DNA from: Taudactylus pleione
Lineage: Eukaryota; Chordata; Amphibia; Anura; Myobatrachidae
Assembly: GCA_031769625.1 (NCBI GenBank)
Contig: JAUIMM010001588.1
Coordinates: 62,001 to 126,000, forward strand
Direction of reading: 5' to 3'
DNA length: 64,000 bases
Program-made: the position numbers and the translations under genes
Notes under the pieces: model-generated
The model's database searches: none
Seen by the model: only the letters and a program-made list of their open reading frames with translations
What the model was told of the DNA's origin: nothing
Part shown: in pieces, positions 43,865-54,180 of the stretch
Layout: every line of letters begins with the position of its first letter
Numbering within the stretch: the stretch's first letter is position 1

Positions 43865-44329
43865 CACGTTAGTTAGGAGAGTTATTTGCACTACTAGGAG
43901 GAACTTGGACTATAATAACATCGCACTTTACTAAAGGTACTGGGTTTATGACTAAAGAGACTGATCCGGACGATTATATACCACTACAACAATCCTGGAC
44001 TCCATGCTTTTTTTAGACTGTAATTTTTATTCATTTATATAAGGTGTGTTATATGTGTATTTAATAAATACTGAAAATCGAATCTGGAAAATTCTGGATA
44101 TTTTTGAAAAGGCCGGATAAAAAAACCTTGAAGTGTTTAAGCTGCAATCGCTTCATGTAAATTGGGTATGCAACTATTTGATATGTAAAGATACCATTAT
44201 GTGCTTTATCCAGCTCAATTTTAAGTGAGTGGGGTACGTCATATTACTTTTCCTTCTGTGCACTGTGTATCCATATACTAATTGTGAGACTCTACGCATG
44301 AAAGAAACTGCTACAGTTTGCAAAAGTCC

Positions 44330-44452
44330 ATGGAAGATGATGTTTGTCCATGAAAGATGATGTTTTGCCTCTTTCTGAGACCCGATTTTTGGAGGGAAAA
44401 ATCTGAACTCGGCATGAAAACTTGAACCTATCCGAGCCTGCACATCCCTAAT
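44330..44452. repeat. Single arm of the 4152-4407 palindrome family
   Basis: GATGATGTTTTGCCTC..TTCTGAG ... GGAGGGAAAAATC.GAACTC ... CCTATCCGAGCCTGCACATC matches the right arm of the perfect palindrome at about 85 percent by eye. Confidence 0.75.
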
Positions 44453-44454
44453 AA

Positions 44455-44486
<32 letters not shown>

Positions 44487-44540
44487 TACATACACACACA
44501 CACACACATACATATACATACACACACACACACACACACA
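44453..44540. repeat. (TA)n and (CA)n microsatellites
   Basis: Two adjoining dinucleotide runs. Confidence 0.95.
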
Positions 44541-44579
44541 AAATGAACCCTTATATCACACGTACACTGGTTCAGCTGC

Positions 44580-45494
44580 ACCAATTAGGTGGACCTCTAC
44601 TAGTAGAGGACCTAAAAATAGAAATGGAAGAGAAGGGGTACCTTTGGTGCACTACAACTTTGAGTATTAATTGAATAAAATAAATTTTTCCACCACTTAG
44701 GGGGATTTATTGCAATATGAGCTGTTGGTCAAACACAACCTTCTAGTTAGTCTTCAAATCACCATAAGTTTATGTTTTGGATATTGTTCATAAAATAAAA
44801 GCCCTATGGTAGCCCACAATTCTTATACCAGAATATTTTATTCTTGGTATATCAACAGAGGTAACAATATAAACAATTTACAATACAAATCAATACATAA
44901 ATAGCATAAAACAACTTTTAGTAAACCTGCCCCAGTGCAGAAGGATAGATGTTATCTGCCACCTACACCTTTACAGGTGTGAGCTTAGGTGGACTTCTTA
45001 TGTGGTAGGTGCAGGTTTTTCAAAGTGATGACCCTACGCATTTCGTCCACCTACGGGACTTCATCAGGGGTAAACACAAAAATGGAACTGGTCTGAACAA
45101 ACACTTGATGATATGGAACTGGTTAGAACACTCAGTGGTATAAACTTTTTTTCTGTCCCTTGATAGGGAGAAATTCCTAGAAAGGCTTTTAAAAGCCAAG
45201 TAGTTCTTATAACAATTTTACTGGAACGATCAGATGGATGTTTCTCAACCAATAAATGTAATCTGTGTATAATGGACAGTATTGTACCAGATTCCTTAAT
45301 AGCAATTTAAATTTGAAGATGCATCATATACCCCCAATGTGTAAAAATAATGAGACCCAGTGCCAAGCAAGTGGTAAAACTCTATTCAGTCCAATGAAGT
45401 GTATGTCTCCCTCTGTTAGCAGTCTGATAACAGAGGGAGACATACACTTCATTGGACTGAATAGAGTTTTAAAAGCCTTTCTAGGAATTTCTCT
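44580..45494 (-). repeat. Penelope-type terminal-repeat segment with hammerhead core and hairpins
   Basis: Non-coding. It contains the ribozyme-like core (next entry). A perfect 40-bp-arm hairpin spans 45379-45468 (arms start ACTCTATTCAGTCCAATGAA; loop GCAGTCTGA). CCTAGAAAGGCTTTTAAAAG at 45177 recurs inverted at 45468. This organisation resembles Penelope pseudo-LTRs. Confidence 0.5.
45018..45067 (-). ncRNA. Hammerhead-ribozyme-like motif
   Basis: On the minus strand: CTGATGA (45067-45061), A, GTCC-CGTAGGT-GGAC as stem II with loop (45059-45045), GAAA (45044-45041), then TGCGTAGGGTCA. Both invariant boxes of the hammerhead core are exact and stem II pairs fully. One extra A between CTGATGA and stem II departs from the textbook core. 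I cannot place stems I and III or the cleavage site with certainty; a GGGTCA follows where a NUH site could be. Hammerheads are known in Penelope-like terminal repeats. Confidence 0.55.
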
Positions 45495-47640
45495 AGAATG
45501 GCCTGGCAATGGCAGCAGGCGGTAGCAGAAGCAGGGACCCAGCTGCAGTGTGGACATCAGCGGCGGCTGTGCTGACTTCAGCGGATGGCGGTGTGGGTGT
45601 CAGTGGCAAAAGCAATTCAGGTGTGAGCGGTGGTGGTGAGGGCGTCAGCGGGACCCAGCGGCAGCGGTGTGTGCATTGGTGGTGGGCTTGAATCTGAGAG
45701 GATCCATTCCTTGCCTGCCGTTCTGCAGAGTTTGGCAGCGGAGCCATTTTAAAAAATGGTGCCTCAACCACATTTTTGAAATTCAAAGATGTTTCAGCGA
45801 GCCAATCATGGCTTGTGATATCATCACCCCGCCCCCCTCAGCTTGCTTTTATAAGCCAGCATGAGGATGCGGCATGGCCGTCCAACGGCCAAGAGGGAAC
45901 AATGAGGAGCTCCTGGAAGATGCCGGAAGTCCTAGGGGGCTTCACAGGCTGCTGCCATTTAGGTGAAGACGCTGAAGCCCTATTAGGTTGGCGCCCACCA
46001 GGCAGAGATGTTGAAGCCCTGGCGGGTTGTCCCCCACCGGGCAAAGCTGATGAAGCCCTGGCGGGTTGTCACCCACCAGGTGAAGACGCCTGAAGTCCTA
46101 GTGGGCAGCTGCCATGAAAAAGAGCTAACACAGGTTGCCGCCCACTAGGTGAAGACGCCTAAGCCCTGGTGGGTTAGCTCCCACCAGGTGAAGACACCAA
46201 AGCCCTGGAGGGTTGGCGCCCGCCAGGCAAAGTTGCCGAAGCCCTGGTGGGTTGGTACCCGTCAGGCGAAGATGACGAAGTCCTGGGGTGGTGGCATCCA
46301 TGAAAAAGAGCTTAAAGGCCACCGCCAACCAGGTGAAGGTGCAGACAAAATAAATTTTATGTAAAATATCGGTGTAGTCTGTTCATTTTAATATTTCTTT
46401 TACAGGTGTACTACAGGTACCAGTGGGCCCTAAATGCCCTGGTTGCTGGTACTTGTGGTTTTCCAAGTACCAGTATGCGGTAGAGGCTTGCTGGGACCTA
46501 TAGTTTACCTGCAACAGACAATATTACTTAAAATGCATCACATTAGACAATCAACCTGGCACCCACAGCCCAGGGGTACCAGGGATAGTCCCAGGCTATC
46601 AGCCTGGGCCTGTGGTGCCCTGGAGAGGGGGATTCTTTTTTTGGGGGGGTCCCCAGCTCCCCAGGGATCCCTGGCCTGGGCTGACTAGTGGCCAGGGTTA
46701 ATGTTTTGGCTGGGGGGCCCGGTGAAAGGGCTCCCCTGGCTGTGGCATTAGCCCCCACTAGAATAAGTCTGGTACTGGTTCTGAAAAATACAGGGGAACC
46801 ATACTTTTTTATTTCCCCTGAATTTCCAGAACCAGGACTGGTTTAGAGCCCAGTGCTGGTTGCGAAAAGTACGGGGTACCCCTACATCATTTGTCCCCCA
46901 TATTTTGGCAACCAGGACTGGTTCTGACTAGCCCGGTGCTCGTTGTGCTTAAGTACAGGGGACCCCTATGTCATTTGTCCCCTGTATTTAATCACAACCA
47001 GCACTGGGTTACTAAAAGCCCGGGGCTGGTTGCTCTTTTGGGAGGAGTGCCATTTTTTCTTTTTTTACACAGGTTTTTTTTTATATTTTAACGCAGCAGC
47101 ACTGATGGGTCTCTCTTATCACGTCCATGCTCTGTGTCAATGACACAGATGCATGTAGCATGGATCTCCTGGTCCATGCATGCATCTGTGTCTTGAAATA
47201 CACAGCAGCACAGATGGGTCTCACTGACCCGTCCGTGCTTCTGTGTCAATGACACAGATGCATGTAGCACAGATCTCCCTGGTCCATGCTACATGCATCT
47301 ATGTCATATCGCACTCGATCTAATGATCATGCGAATATTCGATCATGCACAATAGATTCTGCAGTTATGCAGTTTTTGCTGCACATCATTCACTTCAGCT
47401 GCCGGAGAGAGTTCAAGGGTAATTGCATACAAAATCACATTGTATTGCACCATGCAAATTGCGCCCTTACATCATTTGTACCCCGTATTTTGGCAACCAG
47501 GACTAGTTCTGATTAGCCTGGTGCTTTTTGTGCTTAATATTTTCACAACCAGGACCGGCAGTGGAAAGCCTGAGGCTGGTTGTTTTTTTTGGGGGGGGGC
47601 ATGTCCCTTTTTCAATCTTTATTTTACACAAATTTAAATT
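45495..47640. repeat. Dispersed repeat family, copy B, minisatellite-rich
   Basis: It comprises G-rich triplet-like sequence (45505-45690), the minisatellite 45960-46345, a hairpin at about 46395-46480 (GTACCAG..CTGGTAC), and tandem hairpins around AACCAGGACTGGTTCTG at 46760-47045 and 47480-47600. Components are shared with 4680-5560 and 61240-62110. Open frames on it are not convincing genes. Confidence 0.55.
45960..46345. repeat. Minisatellite (GAAGCCCTGGTGGGTTG units)
   Basis: About seven degenerate units of roughly 50 bp containing CCCACCAGG.GAAGACGCC and GAAGCCCTGG.GGGTTG. Confidence 0.85.
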
Positions 47641-47980
47641 TAACACAGATTCATAGATGGATCTCACTGATTCATCCATGCATCTGTGTCTTATTTTCTC
47701 AGATGCATGCCCAGCACCAGTGAGCACCTCTGTCACCTGCTGATGCCCCTGTGCACTGTTCTACTGCTGCCACTGGTCTGCACCCTGCTGCTGCCACTGC
47801 CCCGCACTTCTGCAACCTGCCCCACAGCCGTCTCTCCCTGTGCATCCCCAAAACACCTCCTGTGTTCCGGCCTTCCTCCACTTGTGCTAATGTACCATTT
47901 TGTTGCCCTTCTCCCCTGCAGGTGGCCCGGTTTGCAACTCCAAACCTTGATAGTTTATAAATTTTAAAAAAGCAATGAAA

Positions 47981-48677
47981 TTCCATAGATAAAACACCTT
48001 ACGGTTTCACATGTCCCATTAAGGCTTCTTAGACATGATCTGAAATTTCACAAAACCTATTGAATTTCTGCCACTCAAACTTCAAAAAGCAATGAAATTA
48101 TGATCATTAAGGCTGAAGCCTTAATGTATGTGTTCCTTGTGTAATACAGATATGGTATGCCATGACACTACTGGTTAACTGCAGATTCAGCACTTTCACA
48201 GAGTGAGATTGCTGTCACTCACAAAATGGTGGAGCTGCTAATTCACAGAATTGTGTGCTCATTGGAATACACACATGCAGTCTATGCACCTGAGGTGTGA
48301 GCACTTATGTGGCACACACATCTCATTCAGTGCCCACAATGTTCTCATTCAGTCACCACAATAATCCCCACTGGGTTCCAACATCCTTCTCACTCAATAC
48401 ATCCATCTCATTCATTATACACATTGAGCTCCCTAATTTTTTGTGAGTGACAGCAATCTGAGAGTGCTGAATCTGCAGTTTACTGCATGGTGTCATGGCA
48501 TACCATATAGGTATTACGCAAGGAACACGTCCATTAAGGCATCAGACTTAATTATCGTAATTTCATTGCTTTTTGAAGCTTGAATGTAAGAAATTCAGTA
48601 GGTTTTGTGAAATTTCAGATCATGCCTAAGGAGCCTTAATGGGACATGTGAAACCGTAAGTTTTTTTGTCTATGGAA
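47981..48677. mobile_element. Foldback element with about 250-bp inverted arms
   Basis: The left arm from TTCCATAGATAAAACACC (47981) to GCTGTCACTCACAAAA (about 48228) is the inverted complement of the right arm from TTTTTGTGAGTGACAGC (48437) to TTTTTTTGTCTATGGAA (48677). The loop of about 210 bp has short CTCATTCA repeats. Fragments occur at 1135-1174 and 40126-40372. The superfamily is uncertain. Confidence 0.8.
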
Positions 48678-49228
48678 TATATATCTCCTGTGTTGGAAAC
48701 AACCCAGATGAATCACATAAACCCACAGTAATGGCAATATTTTCAGAATATATTGAATCCCGACCCGTAAGCATTTTTGTTTTGGAGTTTGTTAATACCA
48801 TGTTCAGCTTGTGTTAGATGTTGCAGTTTTGTAGCAGTAGAGAGTGATATTGTCTGATCCCTCTGTGTCTGTGCAGCTCCTCCTCTCCCATAGAGAGCTA
48901 TACATAATGTATAGTGAGTGATAAAGGTGGCCAGAGTTTCTTAGTTCATTTAGTCTGACAATTGAGAAACTAAAGCAGCTGTCTACCACAATGTTGAGTA
49001 GCTCATTTAAGACAAAAATAGCAATTGTCTATCTCCCAGTACCACAAATTTGCATGTCCAATTGGATGGGCTATGTGCAACCAAGAATTGAATGCTACCT
49101 TAATATTACTTATGCAGTGTTCAGTGACCTCTTCATATCCGCAAGTTTTTATTTATAGCTGAGAGAGGTGTTGATTACTATATTCATGAAATCTGTTTGA
49201 TATGAAATTATTTGTATTTTTTTTTCAG
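48678..49228. other. Intron sequence, no feature seen
   Basis: It ends in the long T-tract and TTTTTTTTTCAG acceptor of the next exon. Confidence 0.5.
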
Positions 49229-49417
49229 ATAGAAAACATTGTGGCCATCCACCCGCAATAAAGTATGGAGAATTCATAAGAAATACAACATATACATCAT
49301 ATGCATTTCCTTCAGGGTCATTTGTGAAATATCAGTGTCCACAGTTATATAAACTGGCAGGTCATCAACGTATCAAATGCCGGAATGGAGTTTGGAATAA
49401 TCCACCTGTTTGTCATG
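49229..49417 (+). CDS. CCP exon resembling module 19 of factor H
   Basis: A 189-nt exon between phase-1 sites (acceptor TTTTTTTTTCAG, donor CATG|GTATAT). The 63-residue module has cysteines at about 5, 37, 51 and 62, Trp at 56, and the features HCGHPPAIKYGEF, FVKYQCPQLYKLAG and RIKCRNGVWNNPPVC. In human factor H the penultimate module has the same CGPPP.I..G / V.YQC..LY.L.G..RI.CRNG.W..PP.C framework, so this is the best orthology evidence in the window. A possible N-glycosylation site NTT lies at residues 19-21. In factor H modules 19-20 bind the C3d part of C3b and surface sialic acid/heparin, targeting the regulator to self surfaces. Confidence 0.9.
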
Positions 49418-49599
49418 GTATATGCATACAGTACTTGATTTTTAGTTCTTGCTTAACTGTTGTTATTGTAACCTACTATTCTTTTAATTTTATTGACCTT
49501 ATATATATATATTGAAAACAGTAAATTATATAGCACACAACTAGCACTTTTGACCTGTCATTTGCCAGGTTTCAACCTACCCCATCCCTCAATTTTCTC

Positions 49600-49890
49600 T
49601 GCAGCCTCAAGCCCATCCTGTGTCTTTCCATCATCATCACCCTGTGTCTCTCAAGCCTCATGCCCCCCTGTCTCTCCAATCTAACCACCGGTGTCTCAAT
49701 CTTTTTTCCCCTGTGTCTCTCCACCTCATGCCCTGTGTCTCTCCAGCCTCATACCCCCTGTTTCTCCAATTTTATGTCACTCTCTGTGCCTTTCAAGACT
49801 TATGCCACACATGTCTCTGTCTTTCATTCACCCCTCTTCTGTCTCATATCTGTCCTCCTTCCCCCATTTCCCTCATTCTCTAAACCTTGC
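49600..49890. repeat. C/T-rich degenerate tandem repeat
   Basis: Units like CCCTGTGTCTCTCCAGCCTCATG. Three overlapping open frames are repeat translations. Confidence 0.75.
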
Positions 49891-50564
49891 CTCTGGATGG
49901 GCAGTGAAGGCTGCCGGTGGAAGGATGATCAAGGGGAAGGACAAGAGTAGGGATTCAATAGGGATGGTGGCTGTGGCTTCAGGCTCAGACAGCACTAGAA
50001 GTGAGACTGTGACTGTACCAGCCAGTGAGAGCTGCGGGGAGGGGGCAGGGCCTCCCTGCAGCTCCCTAAGTGTTTTCTTCAAGTGTTACACATATATATC
50101 ACTCCCTGATCAAAATTAGGTCATCAAGCAGACGTGGTAAACTCATTTCGTTCCTGATTTGCGGCATGTGGCAAACCTAATGTGCACTGCAATTGCCCTA
50201 GCTATGACTGCGCGTTCCGTGCACATTAAGATGACTAGGAAGACCATCAGGAATTGAGGAGGGTAAGTATTAGAAACGGGATGGAGGAAGGGCAGTGAGA
50301 GAGAGTGAGAAGGGGAGGAGAGCGGGCTGGGAAGGCTTGGCCATAGAGCAGGCAGTGGCTGAGGTTGACATAGCGGATGCTGGGTCTATAGCTACCAGTA
50401 TTATATATATTCTAGGTATATCCCGCAATCGCAGCCAGCTGCACTGTCTATACACATAAAACCGGAAGTGCTCTGTGAATATCTCCTGAGCACTAACAGC
50501 AAGTGCCCTGCATGTCAGGCTGGAATGCACACCAAAAATGATGCAAGTAAACGGCAGCAATTCC
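49891..50564. other. Intron sequence, no feature seen
   Basis: Purine-rich around 50280-50340; no gene or repeat end recognised. Confidence 0.4.
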
Positions 50565-50858
50565 CATTATTATTATTATCATCGTCATTTATGTGGTGCC
50601 TCAAGTGTTCTGCAACGCCTTACAAAGTACATAAACAAATTGTAGACAAGCGACTTACAGAACAATATAATACAGGACCAGGACATGGATAATATACATA
50701 TACATTGCTACATTAGCGACCATAACACCCAGATAAGCAACAGAGCATAAGCAACCAAGTGTTAGGTGCCCTAGTGGTGAGTAAGAAGTAGATGAAACTA
50801 AAGTAGGGAGAAGCACAAGAGGGTAGAGGGCCCTGCCCTTAAGAGCATACATTCTAAA
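50565..50858 (-). mobile_element. L2-type LINE (or partner SINE) 3' end, reverse orientation
   Basis: Starting with a TTATTATTATTATC tail on the + strand, it mirrors 12733-13010: GTGGTGCC..AAGTGTTCTGCA, GCAACCAAGTG, CCCTAGTGGTGAGTAA and GGTAGAGGGCCCTGC appear in the reversed order. Confidence 0.7.
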
Positions 50859-51169
50859 AAAAATGTATAATAATAAAAAATGCCCATAATCCATACTATG
50901 TACAAGTTATGTATAAAATCTCTAAAGGTTATAAGTAAATAAATAAATGGAGAGACCTGGTGAGGTACAAAGCACTCACAAATATACTACTACTTACAGT
51001 CACCTACTAATTATAGAAAGAAAAGATAATATAATATGAAATATAAATTAGGAAACTTGCAGAAGTATTAATATACTTATACTTAGAGGAATTAATTTAG
51101 AAGTCCCGAACACAATGGAATATATCTATTCTCAAAGAAACCTATTTAGTGGATTGTTTTCATTTAGTC

Positions 51170-51490
51170 CTCGGGAGGCGACGGTATCCGGTCACGTATC
51201 CACCGACTTTTACATCTACACAATTGTAGGGCTCGATGACCTCCTAGGGCAGGCAGATGAAACCATTTTATTAAAGTACATTTTAGGCTAGCCACTTGGT
51301 GTCCTTTTTCCAAAAATTGCCTGCCAACAGGCTTATCAGTCATTCCTGTTAGAGCCAGGAGGATAGATGCTCAATGGTTCACCTTAAGTTCCCTGAAGTT
51401 TCTATTCGTAAGTCCAACATAATACAATCCACATGGACATATCAGAATGTAGATCGCATGATCTAATGTACAGTGTAATCTATATTGTAT
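51170..51490 (-). pseudogene. Penelope-like GIY-YIG domain
   Basis: The minus strand gives AIYILICPCGLYYVGLTNRN (GIY-YIG halves), then after a stop VGRQFLEKGHQVASLK, and ALGGHRALQLCRCKSRWI in place of the usual Glu-containing helix. The domain order fits the C-terminal half of Penelope endonucleases. One stop and the loss of the Glu region show it is dead. Confidence 0.75.
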
Positions 51491-51563
51491 CTTGATAGTC
51501 CTGTGCAAATGTGGGTGTGAGAAAGTAATTCCTGTCAACATAGCACAACAGCTGACATTCGCT

Positions 51564-52215
51564 TCAGTGATAACAACCTGGTTTCTGTTTCATTAGCCAG
51601 ACATTAATATCATTTTTGTCCAGATGGATAGTAGGCCTAAGCAGTAGTTGTGTTAGCATTGGTCCCCAATTGTAGGCCATCATAGGAGCCCTGGTTTCCA
51701 AGAATGGCAATATTGTATCAGATGAAATAATAAGCCAATTGCACAGCAGATATTTTTGGGTCACCAGAGACATGTTGTCATACTCTGTCGTAAAAATCAG
51801 GTGTCCCATCTCTTTGGTTTTCTTGGTTATCTGATTATAATTTTTTAATTCTAATTTGTTCCTCACTTTTCTGAGACATCTGTTGAGAACCTTGTTTGTA
51901 TAGCTCCTTTCAGGGAATCTCTCAACCACATCTCAGTCAATTGTTGTTCCCGATTGTTAATATTGGAATTATTGCACATGACCCTCAGAAATTGGGAGAT
52001 GGGCAGGCTGTTCTTTAGGGTTCTTGGGTGGTGACAGAAACCTATTTCTATCAGTTAGCTTATGGAACAATGTGGTCTCAAGTTTCCCACCTATATTGGT
52101 GATGGCAATAACCAGAAAGTTAAGGGTCTTTTCATTTAAATTAGTCACAATGTCCTCAAACTTTTCTCTAGGTCCTTCCCAGAGCATAAAAATGTCATCT
52201 AGAAAATGCCAGTTC
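51564..52215 (-). pseudogene. Penelope-like RT, C-terminal part
   Basis: WHFLDDIFMLWEGPREKF (52199-52146) holds the paired catalytic aspartates. ETTLFHKLTDRNRFLSPPKN follows, with the typical 'T.l..K.TD.N.fL.' block. A frameshift leads to VERFPERSYTNKVLNRCLRK and a helical linker with DTILPFLETRAPMMAY. The upstream frame is cut by the hAT insertion at 52216. Confidence 0.8.
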
Positions 52216-52418
52216 CAGTGGCGGAACAGGAGAGTGGTGGGCCCAGGTGCAAAAATATGCTTTGGGCCTCCCACCCCCACCAAGCAAAAGAAAAACTGTG
52301 AACAGAGGAGATTAAAAATTTTAATTATCCATATTTTAATTAGCACTGTATTATTTTCTGCCATTTTAGTTCCCCAAAATTCACACTGACCCCCTTGCAG
52401 TACAATCTTACTCCCTCT

Positions 52419-52724
52419 CAGAGCCGTAGTTAGACTTTTTGGTACCCTGTGCCAGAGATAACATTGGCGCCCCTCCCCCCCACACACACACACACACATT
52501 TTCTAAATAGGGACATAAGATAGTTCACCTGAAAAAGGGCCATGGCCTCATGGGGAAGGGCCAGGGAAGAGATAGAGGAGGCCAGGAGATGCTGGGGATA
52601 AAAGAAGAGGAAGCTACAATTGAAAATGATAATAAACAGGAAAATTGACAGGCCCAAACAGCGCCCCCTGTCCTGCGGTGCCCTGTGCCATGGCACTGGT
52701 CGCACTACCCTAGTTACAGCCCTG
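52419..52724. mobile_element. hAT MITE (CAGAGCCGTAGTTAGAC ends)
   Basis: 306 bp with inverted ends CAGAGCCGTAGTTAGAC and ACCCTAGTTACAGCCCTG. The perfect 8-bp TSD CTCCCTCT is at 52411-52418 and 52725-52732. Same family as the outer element at 32309-35182, which shares its AGCGCCCCCTG and GGCCAGGGA..GAG interior. Confidence 0.9.
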
Positions 52725-52729
52725 CTCCC

Positions 52730-53290
52730 TCTGAGCTCACTGCCCCATCGCAGCTCTCACTGCCCCTTCATAGCTCACTGCCCTCTAGCAGCTCTCACTG
52801 CCCCTTTGCAGAACTCACTGCCCACCTTCACAACACTTCACCCCTCACAGCTTACTAACCTCTTGCAGCACTTACTGTCCCTCACAGCTTACTTACCCCT
52901 TGCAGCACTCACTATCCTCCTTAGTTCACTGTCCCCCCCTTGCAGCACTCTCTGCCCCCCACAGCTTATGACCCCAATCATAGCACACACTGACTCCATC
53001 ATAGTTCACTTACCCCTCATAGCCCCCTGTCCCCCCATGCAGTTTATAAACCCCTTATAGCACACACTAACCCCATCATATCTTACTTAATCCTCATAGC
53101 CCGTTATCCCTCCTTGCAGTTTATAACCACCTTAATAGCATACACTGACCCCATCACAGCTCGCTTACCCCTCATAGCTCACAGTCCCCTGTCACAGATT
53201 ATAGCCCCCTAATACCACACACTGATCCCTTTCACAGCTTACCCTCATAGCTCACTAACCCCCTCTTGCAGCACTCATTGCCCCAATCAC
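52730..53290. repeat. C/T-rich tandem array
   Basis: Degenerate units like CAGCTCACTGCCCCTTG of 20-25 bp. Open frames on it are repeat translations. Confidence 0.8.
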
Positions 53291-53616
53291 AGTACTCACA
53301 GGCACGTCCCCCCAGGCAGTGCCAGCACACTCACATGCTTCCCTGGATTGCAGGGTGGAAGGAAATCACCGTAGCAATGCCAGTAGTCCATCTTCGGGAA
53401 GGGAGGAGCTACCCGCTACCCTCCTCTCTCCTCCAACCAGACGGCCCACTACCCGCCTCTCACCTCTGGCCGGACCGCAGCGGTGTCCTCCTTCTTGTTA
53501 GGGCCCCCAGCCAGCCACGACATGCTGTAATGAGTCAGTCTGACTCGTCACAGTACTGCTAATAATGCAGCCAGCTGCGGATGGCAGGCCCCTTCACTGC
53601 CGTAGTTTTGCCCCTG

Positions 53617-54180
53617 GCCAGTACAACTTTATAATTGGACCATAAAGAGGGAATATATATGTAGTTTCATAGGTAGTCATGTATAGATAAGCTTAGGAGG
53701 GGGCTAAATTTTACCTCTCTGCATGTAATACATATCTCTATATACAAAATGGTTATTCCATAAAACTATTTCTGCAATGGCCCACTGTGTATTCAACTAG
53801 TGGGCCATTGCCTGGGATACAGGCTAGAACTGTTATCAGATTTTCCAGGCCTTCATCATGTGGAATAACTGTATATAGTGAACATATATCCAATGTGTCA
53901 AGAAAGCCTCCATCTGGTAGAGTACCAATCTCCCTGGGCTGTGATAGAAAATCCCCTGTATCATGAATATAACTGCCACTCTTTCATACCACCCATTACA
54001 AAAAGCTATCAACATAAAAGGCCAAAGGCTGAAGTAGTAATTCTCTGGCAGAAATAATAGGTCTACCTGGATGTCCCACTAGTGTAGGTCTGTACTGACT
54101 CATGGCATCATCTTTCAATTAAATAGGGTGAAAATAGTTTGGGAGCTATGCTGCGAAAACAAGTGGTATATTTCAAACTA
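53617..54180 (-). pseudogene. Penelope-like RT, N-terminal part
   Basis: The minus strand reads QYRPTLVGHPGRPIISAREL, SYIHDTGDFLSQPREIG, then DTLDICSLYTVIPHDEGL (first catalytic Asp with the SLYT motif), matching fingers and palm motifs of Penelope RTs. It has internal stops. The frame continues across the hAT into 52215. Confidence 0.8.

Larger units (their letters stand above)
38995..44325 (-). mobile_element. Penelope-like retroelement with inverted terminal repeats
   Basis: The segments 39018-39690 and 43670-44320 are inverted copies of each other: TTAGCAGTTTCTTTCATGCG at 39027 pairs with CGCATGAAAGAAACTGCTAC at 44297, and the match runs about 650 bp to the GGTCACTAATAGAGTGGGGG block. 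Inverted or tandem pseudo-LTRs are typical of Penelope-like elements. Between them, on the minus strand, are RT and GIY-YIG remnants (next entries). A foldback-element fragment (40126-40372) has inserted at the 3' side. Both repeats carry a ribozyme-like core. Confidence 0.75.
52216..53616. mobile_element. hAT element (CAGTGGCGGAAC ends) inside the Penelope RT
   Basis: The ends CAGTGGCGGAACAGG and inverted CAGGGGCAAAACTACGG form the TIR. The flanks are GCCAGTTC (52208-52215) and GCCAGTAC (53617-53624), 7 of 8. It contains another hAT (52419-52724) and a C/T-rich array (52730-53290). No transposase frame. Confidence 0.8.
51170..54180 (-). mobile_element. Second Penelope-like element, split by a hAT
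   Basis: On the minus strand: RT N-terminal half at 54180-53617, interruption by the hAT at 52216-53616, RT C-terminal half at 52215-51560, and GIY-YIG at 51490-51170. Its protein pieces differ from those of the 40.8-43.6 kb element (FLDD instead of FIDD, different linker), so it is another lineage. No terminal repeats were identified. Confidence 0.8.

Noticed and set aside
45776..46364. Gly/Ala/Pro-rich open frames on both strands
   Set aside because: They are the translation of a 50-bp minisatellite; no start context and no homology pattern.
47686..47986. Cys/Leu/Pro-rich frames on both strands
   Set aside because: Low-complexity CTGCTGCCACTG sequence; both strands open.
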